Positions 18,973 to 26,653 of a stretch of DNA of 38,956 bases are shown piece by piece. Under the pieces are notes generated by a model that did not search any database, had not been told where the DNA came from, and saw only the letters and a program-made list of their open reading frames with translations. The translations under genes and the position numbers were made by a program. The DNA comes from CAZSNH01 sp052388455 (GTDB lineage: Bacteria; Pseudomonadota; Alphaproteobacteria; Rhizobiales; Hyphomicrobiaceae), in the NCBI GenBank assembly GCA_052388455.1, contig JBQTIA010000135.1:1-38956 (forward strand). Direction: 5' to 3'. Position 1 is the stretch's first letter. Each line of letters begins with the position of its first letter.

Positions 18973-20634
18973 ATGGCGCTCATCGGCTACCAGACCCCCT
19001 GGGGCATTAGATTTCTCAATGGATTGACGTCCGCAAACGACTACTGGCAGGCGTGGCTCGGCCTCGACGCGTTCATGTTCGGAGGGGCCGGAAACGACAC
19101 CATGATCGCTAACACCGGCGACGACACGCTGGCGGGCGGCGAGGGCAACGACGCGATCTACGGCGGCGGCGGCGACGACGATGTCTTCGGAGATTCCGGC
19201 AACGACACGCTCGTCGGCAACTCCGGCAGAGATCATCTCTATGGCGGCGGAGGGCGCGATGTCCTCTGGTCGTACCAGCCAGATGTCGCATTCACTATCG
19301 AAAATGAGTCCGATGCAGGCTTCGACCTTGGCGGCATGCTCAGTGGCGGCGACGGCAACGACGACCTCAACGTCGAGGTCTTTCTCGACGGCTCGCTCAG
19401 CCTCGACGGGGGCGAACATGCGGACTGGGTGAAATTCGTCTCGGCCTACACTTGGATCGGCGGCGTACCCGCGAGCCTGCCGACCAATCTTCTCGATCTC
19501 GAATCCGGTGTCGGCGAGACGGCCTTGGGCGGAATTCTGACTGTCGCCCGCGTGGAGAACATTGCCGGCAACGACTACCGCGACGAATTCTACGGCGACG
19601 TCTTCGCGAATATTCTGCGTGGCTACGGCAACGACGATGTGCTCGAAGGCCGCGGCGGCGCCGACACCCTCGACGGCGGCTACGGCCACGACGTGGCCCA
19701 GTACACCAGCGCTTTGAGCGCGGTCGAAGTCGACCTCTCACTCACCACTCAATCCCTTTCGACGGTCAGGGCCGCCGGCACGTTCTCGAACGGCGATGCG
19801 GCCGGCGACCGGCTGATTTCCATCGAGGAGCTACGGGGATCGAACTACGACGACATTTTCCGCGGCAAGGTCGGCAACTTCGCAGAAACGCTGGCGGGCG
19901 ATGCCGGCAATGATGTCCTCGAGGGCCGCGGCGGCGGCGACACGCTGAGGGGCGGTCCTGGATTCGACGTCGCGAGCTACGAAAGCTCCAACGGCCGCGT
20001 CAGCGTCGCCCTGGCTCGTCCGGGCCTTGACAGCAACGCGCAGTTCAACGACGCGGCCGGCGACACCCTATTTGACATCGACGGGCTCATCGGCTCGCGC
20101 TTCAACGACACGCTGATCGGTAACGACGACGACAACGAACTCAGCGGCGGCAGCGGCAACGACACGCTGTCCGGCCTGGGCGGGCGCGACACGATCCTCG
20201 GCGGCGCTGGCGTGGACACGATTTCGGGCGGCCGCGGTCGAGATGTCATGACCGGCGAGGCCGGCGCCGACGTCTTCAAATTCTTCAGTGCACTTGACTC
20301 GCGCGGCAACTCCGGTCAGCGCGACATCATCACGGATTTCCAGCGCGATCCGGTGGTCAATGGCGTCATCATCGGCGCCGGCGACACCATTGATCTCTCC
20401 GCCATCGACGCGGACCAGCGGGCTCAAAGCACCGGCAATCAGGAGTTCATCCTCGTCGGCAGCGACGCCGTCGCTGGCCCAGGACAAATGCGCGTGATCG
20501 CATCCGTCGACGACGCCGGCCGCGCCTATACGCTGCTTCGGGCGGACGTCAATGGCGATAGCATCTCCGATTTCGATCTCAGCGTGTACACGACCAACAA
20601 CACGCTGCTCACGAGTTCCGACTTCATTCTGTAG
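18973..20634 (+). CDS. RTX-repeat calcium-binding protein, probable type I secretion substrate
   Basis: A 553-residue protein made largely of Ca2+-binding nonapeptides of the GGxGxDxxx type, in three blocks: about residues 35-105 (GGAGNDTMI onward), 215-235 plus 310-325 (GNDVLEGRGGGDTL), and 375-430 (GSGNDTLSGLGGRDTILGG). A C-terminal region (DVFKFFSALDSRG, then DIITDFQRD and IDLSAIDAD) resembles the serralysin-type C-terminal domain that carries the uncleaved secretion signal. There is no N-terminal signal peptide, as expected for type I export. No enzymatic domain is seen. The ATG at 18973 has GAAGGTG upstream; the much longer open frame beginning inside fumC is rejected. No ABC/HlyD exporter genes are nearby. 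The last 11 bp overlap the convergent ion-channel gene. Confidence 0.9.
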   Translation: MALIGYQTPWGIRFLNGLTSANDYWQAWLGLDAFMFGGAGNDTMIANTGDDTLAGGEGNDAIYGGGGDDDVFGDSGNDTLVGNSGRDHLYGGGGRDVLWSYQPDVAFTIENESDAGFDLGGMLSGGDGNDDLNVEVFLDGSLSLDGGEHADWVKFVSAYTWIGGVPASLPTNLLDLESGVGETALGGILTVARVENIAGNDYRDEFYGDVFANILRGYGNDDVLEGRGGADTLDGGYGHDVAQYTSALSAVEVDLSLTTQSLSTVRAAGTFSNGDAAGDRLISIEELRGSNYDDIFRGKVGNFAETLAGDAGNDVLEGRGGGDTLRGGPGFDVASYESSNGRVSVALARPGLDSNAQFNDAAGDTLFDIDGLIGSRFNDTLIGNDDDNELSGGSGNDTLSGLGGRDTILGGAGVDTISGGRGRDVMTGEAGADVFKFFSALDSRGNSGQRDIITDFQRDPVVNGVIIGAGDTIDLSAIDADQRAQSTGNQEFILVGSDAVAGPGQMRVIASVDDAGRAYTLLRADVNGDSISDFDLSVYTTNNTLLTSSDFIL

Positions 20635-21982
20635 CGGTTGGTTGCACGGCAGCGTCCTTCGCGGCGGCACGCTCCTCCCTGGCCCGGCGGCGCTCGGCAG
20701 CGGTACGGCGGATGTGGGCGGCAATCGCCGCGTTGGCCGTCTCGAGACGGTGGAAATCCTCCTTGTGCAGCTTCAGGAGCCGGCACTTCGCTGCGGTGAC
20801 GAACGAGCCCGCGTGCAGGTCGTTGTCGAGCATGGCGATGATGCCGAAGACCTCGCCGGTGGAGAACACCTGCTCGCCGTCGGCGCGCTTGAACTTCACG
20901 CGGCCCGAGGCGATGAAATAAATGGCGGTCGCCTCGCTGCCTTCAGCCAGCACCTCGACGTTCGGAGGCAGGTTGTGCGCGTGCAGCAGCGGCATCACTT
21001 CGCCGACCTCGCGCGCGTCGAGCTGCGAGAGCATGGGGATGCGCGACATGAGCGACCAGTTGACCACGAAGTCGCGCCGCGCCACCTCCTGCGCGAACCC
21101 GGCCGCGATGATCGCCACCGGCAGCGCCAGGATGCAAAGCCCGGTGATCATCACGAACCCGCCGAACAGCCGGCCGAGCGGCGTCACCGGATAGATGTCG
21201 CCGTAGCCGACGGTGGTCAGCGTCGCCATCGCCCACCAGGCCGATTCGGGCACCGAGCCGAATTTGTCGGGCTGCGCCGCGCTTTCGAGATAGTAGATGC
21301 CGGTCGAGGCGAACAGCAGGGCGGCCACCAGCAGCAGCGCGGCGCCCATCAGCGAGCGGCGTTCGTTCTGGAGCACGCGCAGCAGCGAGTGCATGGCCGG
21401 CGAATAGCGCGACAGCTTCAGGAAGCGCAGCAGCCGCAAGGCGCGCAGCACCCTGAGATCGATGTTGAAGAACTGCGCCAGATAGAACGGCAGGATGGCG
21501 AGGAGGTCGATGACCTGCGACCCGCGACGGGCAAAACGGAACCGTGCCTGCGCCGGCGGCAGCCGCTTGAGGAAGGGAACCTCGACGGCGGCCCACATGC
21601 GCAGCAGATACTCGATGGTGAAAATCGCAACCGAGACGAGTTCGAACGCCTGCAGCTGAGAACCATACGCCTCCGCGATCGACGGCACCGTTTCGGCGAT
21701 GAAGGCCGCGATATTGAGCAGGATGAGGGTGACGAGAGCGCCGTCGAACAGCTTGCTCGCCGCGTCGTCGCCGTGGCCCGCTTCGAGGATTTCATAGACG
21801 CGCCGCCGCACGGGATTGGGCCGAGCGCCGCCGGCTGCCGTGTCGCGCGCGAAGTATCGCACCATCCGCTCGAACAGGGCACCGGGCGAGATGGCACTGA
21901 TCCTGCGCGGCTCGGCGCGCGAGTGCGGGGGCTCTTCGGACGGGCGGCCGTTCGGATTGTTCACAAGGCAGGTCCTCAGCAC
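20624..21982 (-). CDS. Six-TM potassium channel with cyclic-nucleotide-binding domain
   Basis: A 452-residue voltage-gated-type K+ channel of the bacterial CNG family (MloK1-like). Membrane segments S1-S6 span about residues 80-310. S4 carries regularly spaced arginines (RVLRALRLLRFLKLSR), so a voltage sensor is likely. The selectivity filter TVGYGD is at 257-262. A C-terminal cNMP-binding domain (about 320-420) contains the phosphate-cassette-like FSTGEVFGIIAML; the Arg that contacts the cyclic phosphate in many relatives is not obvious, so nucleotide binding is not assured. A charged, Arg/Ala-rich tail follows. The GTG at 21982 is weakly supported; another GTG lies six codons in. The 3' end overlaps the RTX gene by 11 bp, tail to tail. 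Confidence 0.9.
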   Translation of the reverse strand: MLRTCLVNNPNGRPSEEPPHSRAEPRRISAISPGALFERMVRYFARDTAAGGARPNPVRRRVYEILEAGHGDDAASKLFDGALVTLILLNIAAFIAETVPSIAEAYGSQLQAFELVSVAIFTIEYLLRMWAAVEVPFLKRLPPAQARFRFARRGSQVIDLLAILPFYLAQFFNIDLRVLRALRLLRFLKLSRYSPAMHSLLRVLQNERRSLMGAALLLVAALLFASTGIYYLESAAQPDKFGSVPESAWWAMATLTTVGYGDIYPVTPLGRLFGGFVMITGLCILALPVAIIAAGFAQEVARRDFVVNWSLMSRIPMLSQLDAREVGEVMPLLHAHNLPPNVEVLAEGSEATAIYFIASGRVKFKRADGEQVFSTGEVFGIIAMLDNDLHAGSFVTAAKCRLLKLHKEDFHRLETANAAIAAHIRRTAAERRRAREERAAAKDAAVQPTATE

Positions 21983-22133
21983 CGTCGCTCGACTTTACGT
22001 GCCTGCCGGCGCTACTGAATGTCCGTAAGACGCCGGACCGCAGAGCGGCAACGGACACCTGCGATTAGCGTTGACGTGGGTGGGAATTGCGGCTGCTGCT
22101 GCGGCGACCAAACCGAACCAAGGGAGGCGGACC

Positions 22134-22685
22134 ATGGCCGAGGCGACCCCGCTCTGCAATTTCGGCTGGAAGGCGCCCGCGTTCCGCCTGCAGGGGACCG
22201 ACGGCCGCCTGCACGCGCTCAACGACCTCAAGGGCCCGCGCGGCACGCTGATCATGTTCATCTGCAACCATTGCCCCTACGTCCAGGCGGTCGTCGACCG
22301 CTTGGTGAGGGACGCCCGCGAACTGGCCGGGCTCGGAGTTTCGTCGGTCGCCATCTCCTCGAACGATGCCGAAGCCTATCCCGAGGACGACTATGCCCAT
22401 ATGCAGGCCGAGGCGCGGCGGCACGGCTTTCCATTTCCCTACCTCTACGACGAGACCCAGGAGGTCGCACGCGCCTACCTGGCGGTGTGCACGCCGGACT
22501 TTTTCGGCTTCAACGCCCGCATGGAGCTGCAATACCGGGGCCGGATCGATGCCAGCGGGCGCAACCCGGCGCCGCCCTCGGCCCGGCGTGAGCTGTTCGA
22601 GGCGATGAAGGGCGTCGCCGAGACGGGCCGGGGACCGCGCGAGCAGCACCCCTCGATGGGCTGCTCGATCAAGTGGAAGGTCTGA
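22134..22685 (+). CDS. Thioredoxin-fold redoxin family protein
   Basis: A 183-residue cytoplasmic AhpC/TSA-like redoxin with thioredoxin fold. The redox-active segment is FICNHCPYVQ at about residues 43-52, giving a CxxC pair. It begins with APAFRLQGTDGR, typical of the redoxin superfamily, and continues with SSNDAEAYPEDDY and YLYDETQEVARAY. Its substrate is unknown; relatives are annotated only as thioredoxin-family proteins. The ATG at 22134 is preceded by GGGAGG seven bases upstream; upstream codons in the same frame are not conserved-looking. It is a single gene divergent from the channel gene and ahead of the rpmH promoter. Confidence 0.9.
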   Translation: MAEATPLCNFGWKAPAFRLQGTDGRLHALNDLKGPRGTLIMFICNHCPYVQAVVDRLVRDARELAGLGVSSVAISSNDAEAYPEDDYAHMQAEARRHGFPFPYLYDETQEVARAYLAVCTPDFFGFNARMELQYRGRIDASGRNPAPPSARRELFEAMKGVAETGRGPREQHPSMGCSIKWKV

Positions 22686-22732
22686 CGGCTTCCGCCGTCG
22701 CAAGCCAGCCCCTGCTGGTGTCGTACGTCGCG

Positions 22733-22761
22733 TTGACTTGGGCGAAAGCGGCCCCTATAAA
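22733..22761 (+). promoter_or_regulatory. Sigma-70-type promoter of rpmH
   Basis: TTGACT (22733-22738) and TATAAA (22756-22761) are separated by exactly 17 bp, an almost consensus housekeeping promoter about 85 bp before the rpmH start. It is the clearest promoter in the window and suits a highly expressed ribosomal-protein gene. Confidence 0.8.
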
Positions 22762-22846
22762 GCGCTCAAATTCCAGAACATGGGTCGTCTCCGAAGCCGC
22801 CGAGCGGACGTCGGGCGGCCCGATTTGTCTTTGACGGAGCAGTCTC

Positions 22847-22981
22847 GTGAAGCGGACCTACCAGCCCAGCAAACTCGTGCGCAAGCGCCGGCACGGCTTC
22901 AGAAAACGCTCGGAAACGGCCGGCGGACTCAAAGTTCTCGCCCGCCGTCGCGCCAAGGGCCGCAAGCGTCTCTCCGCTTAA
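22847..22981 (+). CDS. rpmH: 50S ribosomal protein L34
   Basis: A 44-codon gene encoding the small, very basic L34 protein of the large ribosomal subunit. The product starts MKRTYQPSKLVRKRRHGF and ends RRRAKGRKRLSA, both diagnostic. The start codon is GTG at 22847 with ACGGAG upstream. It is first in the conserved rpmH-rnpA-yidC-engB order and is driven by the promoter at 22733-22761. Confidence 0.97.
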   Translation: MKRTYQPSKLVRKRRHGFRKRSETAGGLKVLARRRAKGRKRLSA

Positions 22982-23065
22982 GATGTTGCGACCGGTCGGG
23001 GGCTGGTCGTCGGGCGCAAGGCCGAATGCTCCAGTGCCTTATATTCCAGGGCCTGGCACTCTCGG

Positions 23066-23446
23066 GTGGGTCGTGTGGCGCTCGTCACGCTCAAGAAGCG
23101 CTCGGAATTTCTCAGGCTGCGCGGCGGTTCACGCTGCGCGAAGGACACCTTCGTTCTCGAATCGAAGCCGCGGACGGCCGAGCCGGGTCCGCCCGGACCG
23201 CGGGTCGGATTCACGGTCACCAAGGCGCTCGGCGGCGCGGTCGACAGAAACCGCATCCGGCGTCGCCTCAAGGCTGCCGTCGTCGCCGTCCTAGATCATG
23301 CCCGGTCCGATCGGGATTACGTGATCATCGCGCGCAGCGCGGCCCGCGAGTGCGCGTTCGACATCCTCAAAAAAGACCTTGAACAGGCGTTTCATCGCGT
23401 GCATCACGCTCCGGGCCGCCAGCAGGATCGCAAGGCCGGACGCTAG
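23066..23446 (+). CDS. rnpA: Ribonuclease P protein component
   Basis: The protein subunit of RNase P, which helps the catalytic RNA remove 5' leaders from pre-tRNAs. The 126-residue product has TLKKRSEFLRLR near the start, RVGFTVTKALGGAVDRNRIRRRLK (the RNR signature, here ALGGAVDRNRIRRRLK) and DYVIIARSAA. The GTG at 23066 is used; a GTG three codons later, preceded by GGTGGG, is equally plausible. It lies 84 bp after rpmH and is likely cotranscribed. The TAG stop is formed by the first bases of a palindromic element (23443-23517), so the last residues may have been altered by its insertion. Confidence 0.95.
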   Translation: MGRVALVTLKKRSEFLRLRGGSRCAKDTFVLESKPRTAEPGPPGPRVGFTVTKALGGAVDRNRIRRRLKAAVVAVLDHARSDRDYVIIARSAARECAFDILKKDLEQAFHRVHHAPGRQQDRKAGR

Positions 23447-23517
23447 TGTCCCGGTCGCGAAGTCCGTCATAGTCTTCCGCACTCTCCGAACGGCCTTCGC
23501 GATCGAAAGGACACTAG
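23443..23517. repeat. Palindromic element A (CTAGTGTCC...GGACACTAG)
   Basis: A 75-bp element with inverted ends CTAGTGTCC and GGACACTAG and inner matching TCGCGAA/TTCGCGA. It contains no frame. The left end provides the rnpA stop codon. It shares the terminal CTAGTGT and an inner GAAGTCCG with element B, 13 bp further on. Confidence 0.85.
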
Positions 23518-23530
23518 CAAGTCTATGATT

Positions 23531-23608
23531 CTAGTGTGATTCAAATTTCGAAGTCCGCTACTCAGCCAGCCGCAAAGTGTGAAGCGGACTTCGAAATCAT
23601 CACACTAG
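23531..23608. repeat. Palindromic element B (CTAGTGTGAT...ATCACACTAG)
   Basis: A 78-bp element whose ends CTAGTGTGAT and ATCACACTAG are perfect inverted repeats. They are followed inward by TTTCGAAGTCCGCT and its complement AGCGGACTTCGAAA, so nearly the whole length can pair as a hairpin. It is related to element A in termini and core. Its size and palindromic form suggest a non-autonomous miniature or REP-like repeat. Confidence 0.88.
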
Positions 23609-23823
23609 CCGGACTGATTCCCGCCGGGGTTCCCGACCCACCTGCCTGTCGGACGGCTCGTCGTTTCGAACAGCGGCTCCCATCCGGTCTATCGCGTGGC
23701 GAGCCGATCTGGCCGAATGGACCGCCACCAGTGACCCGTTGTCCTCTTTTGTTTGCCGTTCCACTCGTGGATTGAGTGTCGACCGAGGCGCGCGCGCCGC
23801 ACGCTGCCGAACCCGAGGCCCCC
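23609..23823. other. yidC upstream region; no yidD found
   Basis: With the two palindromes this completes a 377-bp gap between rnpA and yidC. In many bacteria yidD (a small membrane-insertion factor) sits here. I see no frame resembling it on either strand and no clear promoter. Confidence 0.55.
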
Positions 23824-25962
23824 ATGCAGTCGCAAGACCCTGAATCGCAAAAGAATCTGCTGATTGCCGTCGTGCTCTCCATGATGGTGATGCTCGGGTG
23901 GCAGTATTTCTACGCAGCACCACAGTTGCGCGATCAGCAGGATCGGCTGGCCAAGGTCAAGCTGGAGCAGGAGCAGGCCGCCAAGGGCACGGCGCCGGTC
24001 ACGCCGCAGGCCACCGTGGTCGCCCCGGTGAGCGGCGCGGCCCCATCGGCGACCAGCGCGGCGCAGGTGGCCACGCGCGACGACGCTTTGAAGCAGAGCC
24101 CGCGCATCGCCGTCGACACGCCTTCGCTCAAGGGATCGATCGCGCTGAAGGGCGGCCTGATCGACGATCTGGTGATGGTCAAGTACCGCGAGACCGTCGA
24201 TCCGGCCAGTCCGGCCGTGGTTCTCTTCTCACCGCCGTCAGCCCCGCAGGCCTACTTCGCCAAGTACGGCTGGCTGAACACCGCCGATGGACGCCTGAAG
24301 CTGCCCGACGGGGAGACGCTATGGACCGCGGAAGGCTCCGGCAGCCTCACGCCGACGACGCCGGTCAAGCTGGTGTGGGACAACGGCGAGGGCCTGACGT
24401 TCCGGCGCACGATCGCCATCGATGAGCACTACATGCTCAAAATCACCGAGGAGGTCGACAACAAGTCGACCGGCGCGGTGACGCTGCGCCCGTTCGCGCT
24501 GCTCTACCGGCTCGGCACTCCGGTGACGTCCGGCATCGGTGTGTTGCACGAGGGCCTGATCGGTGTGCCGGGCGATGCCGGCCTGAAGGAGATCAGCTAC
24601 AGCGATGCGCTGGAGGACGGCGGCAACAAGTCGTTCGACAACAAGGTCGGCGGCTGGCTCGGCATCACCGACAAATACTGGGCGTCCGCGCTCATTCCCA
24701 ATCAGAAGTCGCCCTACATGGCGAGCTTCCAGGGCCGCAGCGGACTCAACGGCGCCAAGGAGTTCTACACCACCGACTATGCGCTGCCCCCGCTCACCGT
24801 CGCACCCGGACAATCGCAGACGGTCGAAGGCAATCTCTACGCCGGCGCCAAGCAGGTGAAACTCGTCGAGGGCTACGAGGTTTCGCATGCCATCGACAAG
24901 TTCGAGCTGCTGATCGACTGGGGCTGGTTCTACTTCTTCACCAAGCCGCTCTATCACGTGATCGACTGGCTTTACGGAATCCTCGGCAACTTCGGCTTCG
25001 CCATTCTCGCCGTCACCGTGCTCGTCAAGCTGGCGTTCTTCCCGCTGGCCAACAAGAGCTACGAATCGATGGCCAAGATGAAAAAGCTGCAGCCGCAGAT
25101 GGAAGCGCTGCGCGAGCGATTCAAAGACAACAAGGAGCAGCAGCAGCGGGAGCTGATGGCGCTCTATCAGAAGGAAAAGATCAATCCGCTCGCCGGCTGC
25201 CTGCCGATCCTGGTGCAGATCCCGGTCTTCTTTGCGCTCTACAAGGTGCTGTTCGTCTCGATCGACATGCGCCATGCGCCGTTCGTGGGCTGGATCAGGG
25301 ATCTCTCGGCCGCCGATCCGACATCGATGTTCAATCTGTTCGGACTTCTGCCCTTCGGCGTGCCGGAGTTCCTGCAAATCGGCGCGTGGCCGCTGATCAT
25401 GGGCATCACGATGTGGGTCCAGATGCAGCTGAACCCGCCACAGCCGGACCCCATCCAGCAGGCGATGTTCGCCTGGATGCCGGTGCTCTTCACCTTCCTT
25501 CTCGCCTCGTTTCCGGCGGGCCTCGTCATCTACTGGGCGTGGAACAACATCCTGTCGATCGCCCAGCAGTGGTACATCACGAAGAAGGCCGGCGCCGAAA
25601 TCCACCTGATGGACAACGTCAAAAAGACGTTCGGGCCGATTTTCGGGCTGCTAAGGCGATCCGAACCGGCCACGGCGACAGCGGGTGCGGTGGCGGCGCC
25701 TTCCCCGGCACCGGCAATCGGTGCGGCGACCACTGGTGATCACGGCGAACCCTTGAGCCGGACGCCGAAAACGAAGGGCGACGCGCTGCAGATTCTCGGC
25801 TTGAAGTCTGGTGCGAGCGACAAGCAGATCAACGACGCCTACAACCGGCTGAGAAAGGTCCTCAACTCCGGCAATGGCGAGGCTGGCGACGACGCCAAAG
25901 CCAATCTCAATCTCGCCAAGCAGCTCGCGCTCGGCAAAACGGATCGGCCGGGCAAGTCGTGA
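23824..25962 (+). CDS. yidC: Membrane protein insertase YidC with J-domain-like C-terminal tail
   Basis: YidC inserts and folds inner-membrane proteins, alone or with SecYEG. The 712-residue product has TM1 at about 9-27 (NLLIAVVLSMMVMLGW), a large periplasmic beta domain (about 60-350) and the conserved insertase core with five TM segments (about 375-610), including MKKLQPQMEALRERFKDN in the cytoplasmic hairpin and NPLAGCLPILVQIPVFFALY. After a roughly 30-residue Ala/Pro linker comes an unusual tail (652-705): ALQILGLKSGASDKQINDAY followed by NRLRKVL and a second helix ANLNLAKQLALG. This resembles a J domain whose HPD is replaced by NSG. The ATG at 23824 is chosen because TM1 follows at normal distance; an upstream start at 23776 adds an acidic, unconserved stretch. 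The stop overlaps engB by four bases. Confidence 0.95.
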   Translation: MQSQDPESQKNLLIAVVLSMMVMLGWQYFYAAPQLRDQQDRLAKVKLEQEQAAKGTAPVTPQATVVAPVSGAAPSATSAAQVATRDDALKQSPRIAVDTPSLKGSIALKGGLIDDLVMVKYRETVDPASPAVVLFSPPSAPQAYFAKYGWLNTADGRLKLPDGETLWTAEGSGSLTPTTPVKLVWDNGEGLTFRRTIAIDEHYMLKITEEVDNKSTGAVTLRPFALLYRLGTPVTSGIGVLHEGLIGVPGDAGLKEISYSDALEDGGNKSFDNKVGGWLGITDKYWASALIPNQKSPYMASFQGRSGLNGAKEFYTTDYALPPLTVAPGQSQTVEGNLYAGAKQVKLVEGYEVSHAIDKFELLIDWGWFYFFTKPLYHVIDWLYGILGNFGFAILAVTVLVKLAFFPLANKSYESMAKMKKLQPQMEALRERFKDNKEQQQRELMALYQKEKINPLAGCLPILVQIPVFFALYKVLFVSIDMRHAPFVGWIRDLSAADPTSMFNLFGLLPFGVPEFLQIGAWPLIMGITMWVQMQLNPPQPDPIQQAMFAWMPVLFTFLLASFPAGLVIYWAWNNILSIAQQWYITKKAGAEIHLMDNVKKTFGPIFGLLRRSEPATATAGAVAAPSPAPAIGAATTGDHGEPLSRTPKTKGDALQILGLKSGASDKQINDAYNRLRKVLNSGNGEAGDDAKANLNLAKQLALGKTDRPGKS

Positions 25963-26645
25963 CCGAGGCAGGGAGCGACGCGGTGCAGGTCGAATGGTCG
26001 CCCGAGGAGCTGGATGCCGGCGACAAGCTGTTTGCGGGACCGACGCAGTTCCTGAAGAGCGTGCCGGCGCTCGAATTCCTGCCGCCGGCCGACCGGCCGG
26101 AGATCGCCTTTGCCGGCCGCTCGAACGTCGGCAAGTCCAGCCTCATCAATGCCATCACCCGCCGCAGCGGGCTGGCGCGGGCCTCCAACACGCCGGGGCG
26201 CACGCAGGAGCTGAACTTTTTCATGCCGGCACTGGTGCGCGCCTACCTCGTCGACATGCCGGGCTATGGCTTTGCCGAAGCTCCGAAGGCCAAGGTCGAA
26301 GCGTGGACCGAGCTGATCAAGGATTATCTCAAGGGCCGGCCGACACTCGCGCGCGTGCTGCTGCTGATCGATGCCCGCCACGGACTTAAGGCCGTCGATC
26401 GCACCATCATGGAGCTGCTCGATCAGGCCGCGGTGACCTATCAGGTGGTGCTGACCAAGGCCGACAAGATTTCCGCGCCGGCCCTCGACGCCGTCCGCGA
26501 CGCCACCGCGAAGGCGATCGTCAAACACGCCGCGGCGTTTCCTATTGTCCTCGCGACGTCCTCGGAGGAAGGCGCCGGACTGGCCGAGGTGCGAGCGACC
26601 ATCGCCGGCATCATCGACGCCCACACGACCACGGACTGGCGCTGA
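25959..26645 (+). CDS. engB: Ribosome-biogenesis GTP-binding protein EngB (YihA/YsxC)
   Basis: An essential-type small GTPase involved in late 50S assembly. The 228-residue product contains G1 FAGRSNVGKSS, G2 TPGRTQELNFF, G3 VDMPGYGFA, G4 LTKADK and a TSSEEG G5-like segment. The start is GTG at 25959, inside the yidC stop (GTGA overlap), implying translational coupling. An N-terminal extension of about 30 residues (EWSPEELDAGDKLF) is normal in alphaproteobacteria. The argB gene, which often follows, is absent; the next gene converges after 8 bp. Confidence 0.96.
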   Translation: MTEAGSDAVQVEWSPEELDAGDKLFAGPTQFLKSVPALEFLPPADRPEIAFAGRSNVGKSSLINAITRRSGLARASNTPGRTQELNFFMPALVRAYLVDMPGYGFAEAPKAKVEAWTELIKDYLKGRPTLARVLLLIDARHGLKAVDRTIMELLDQAAVTYQVVLTKADKISAPALDAVRDATAKAIVKHAAAFPIVLATSSEEGAGLAEVRATIAGIIDAHTTTDWR

Positions 26646-26653
26646 CGCGATTC

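Noticed and set aside
22684..22699. Hairpin GACGGC-TTCC-GCCGTC after the thioredoxin-like gene
   Set aside because: The 6-bp stem overlaps the stop codon and has no T-run, so it is too weak to call a terminator.
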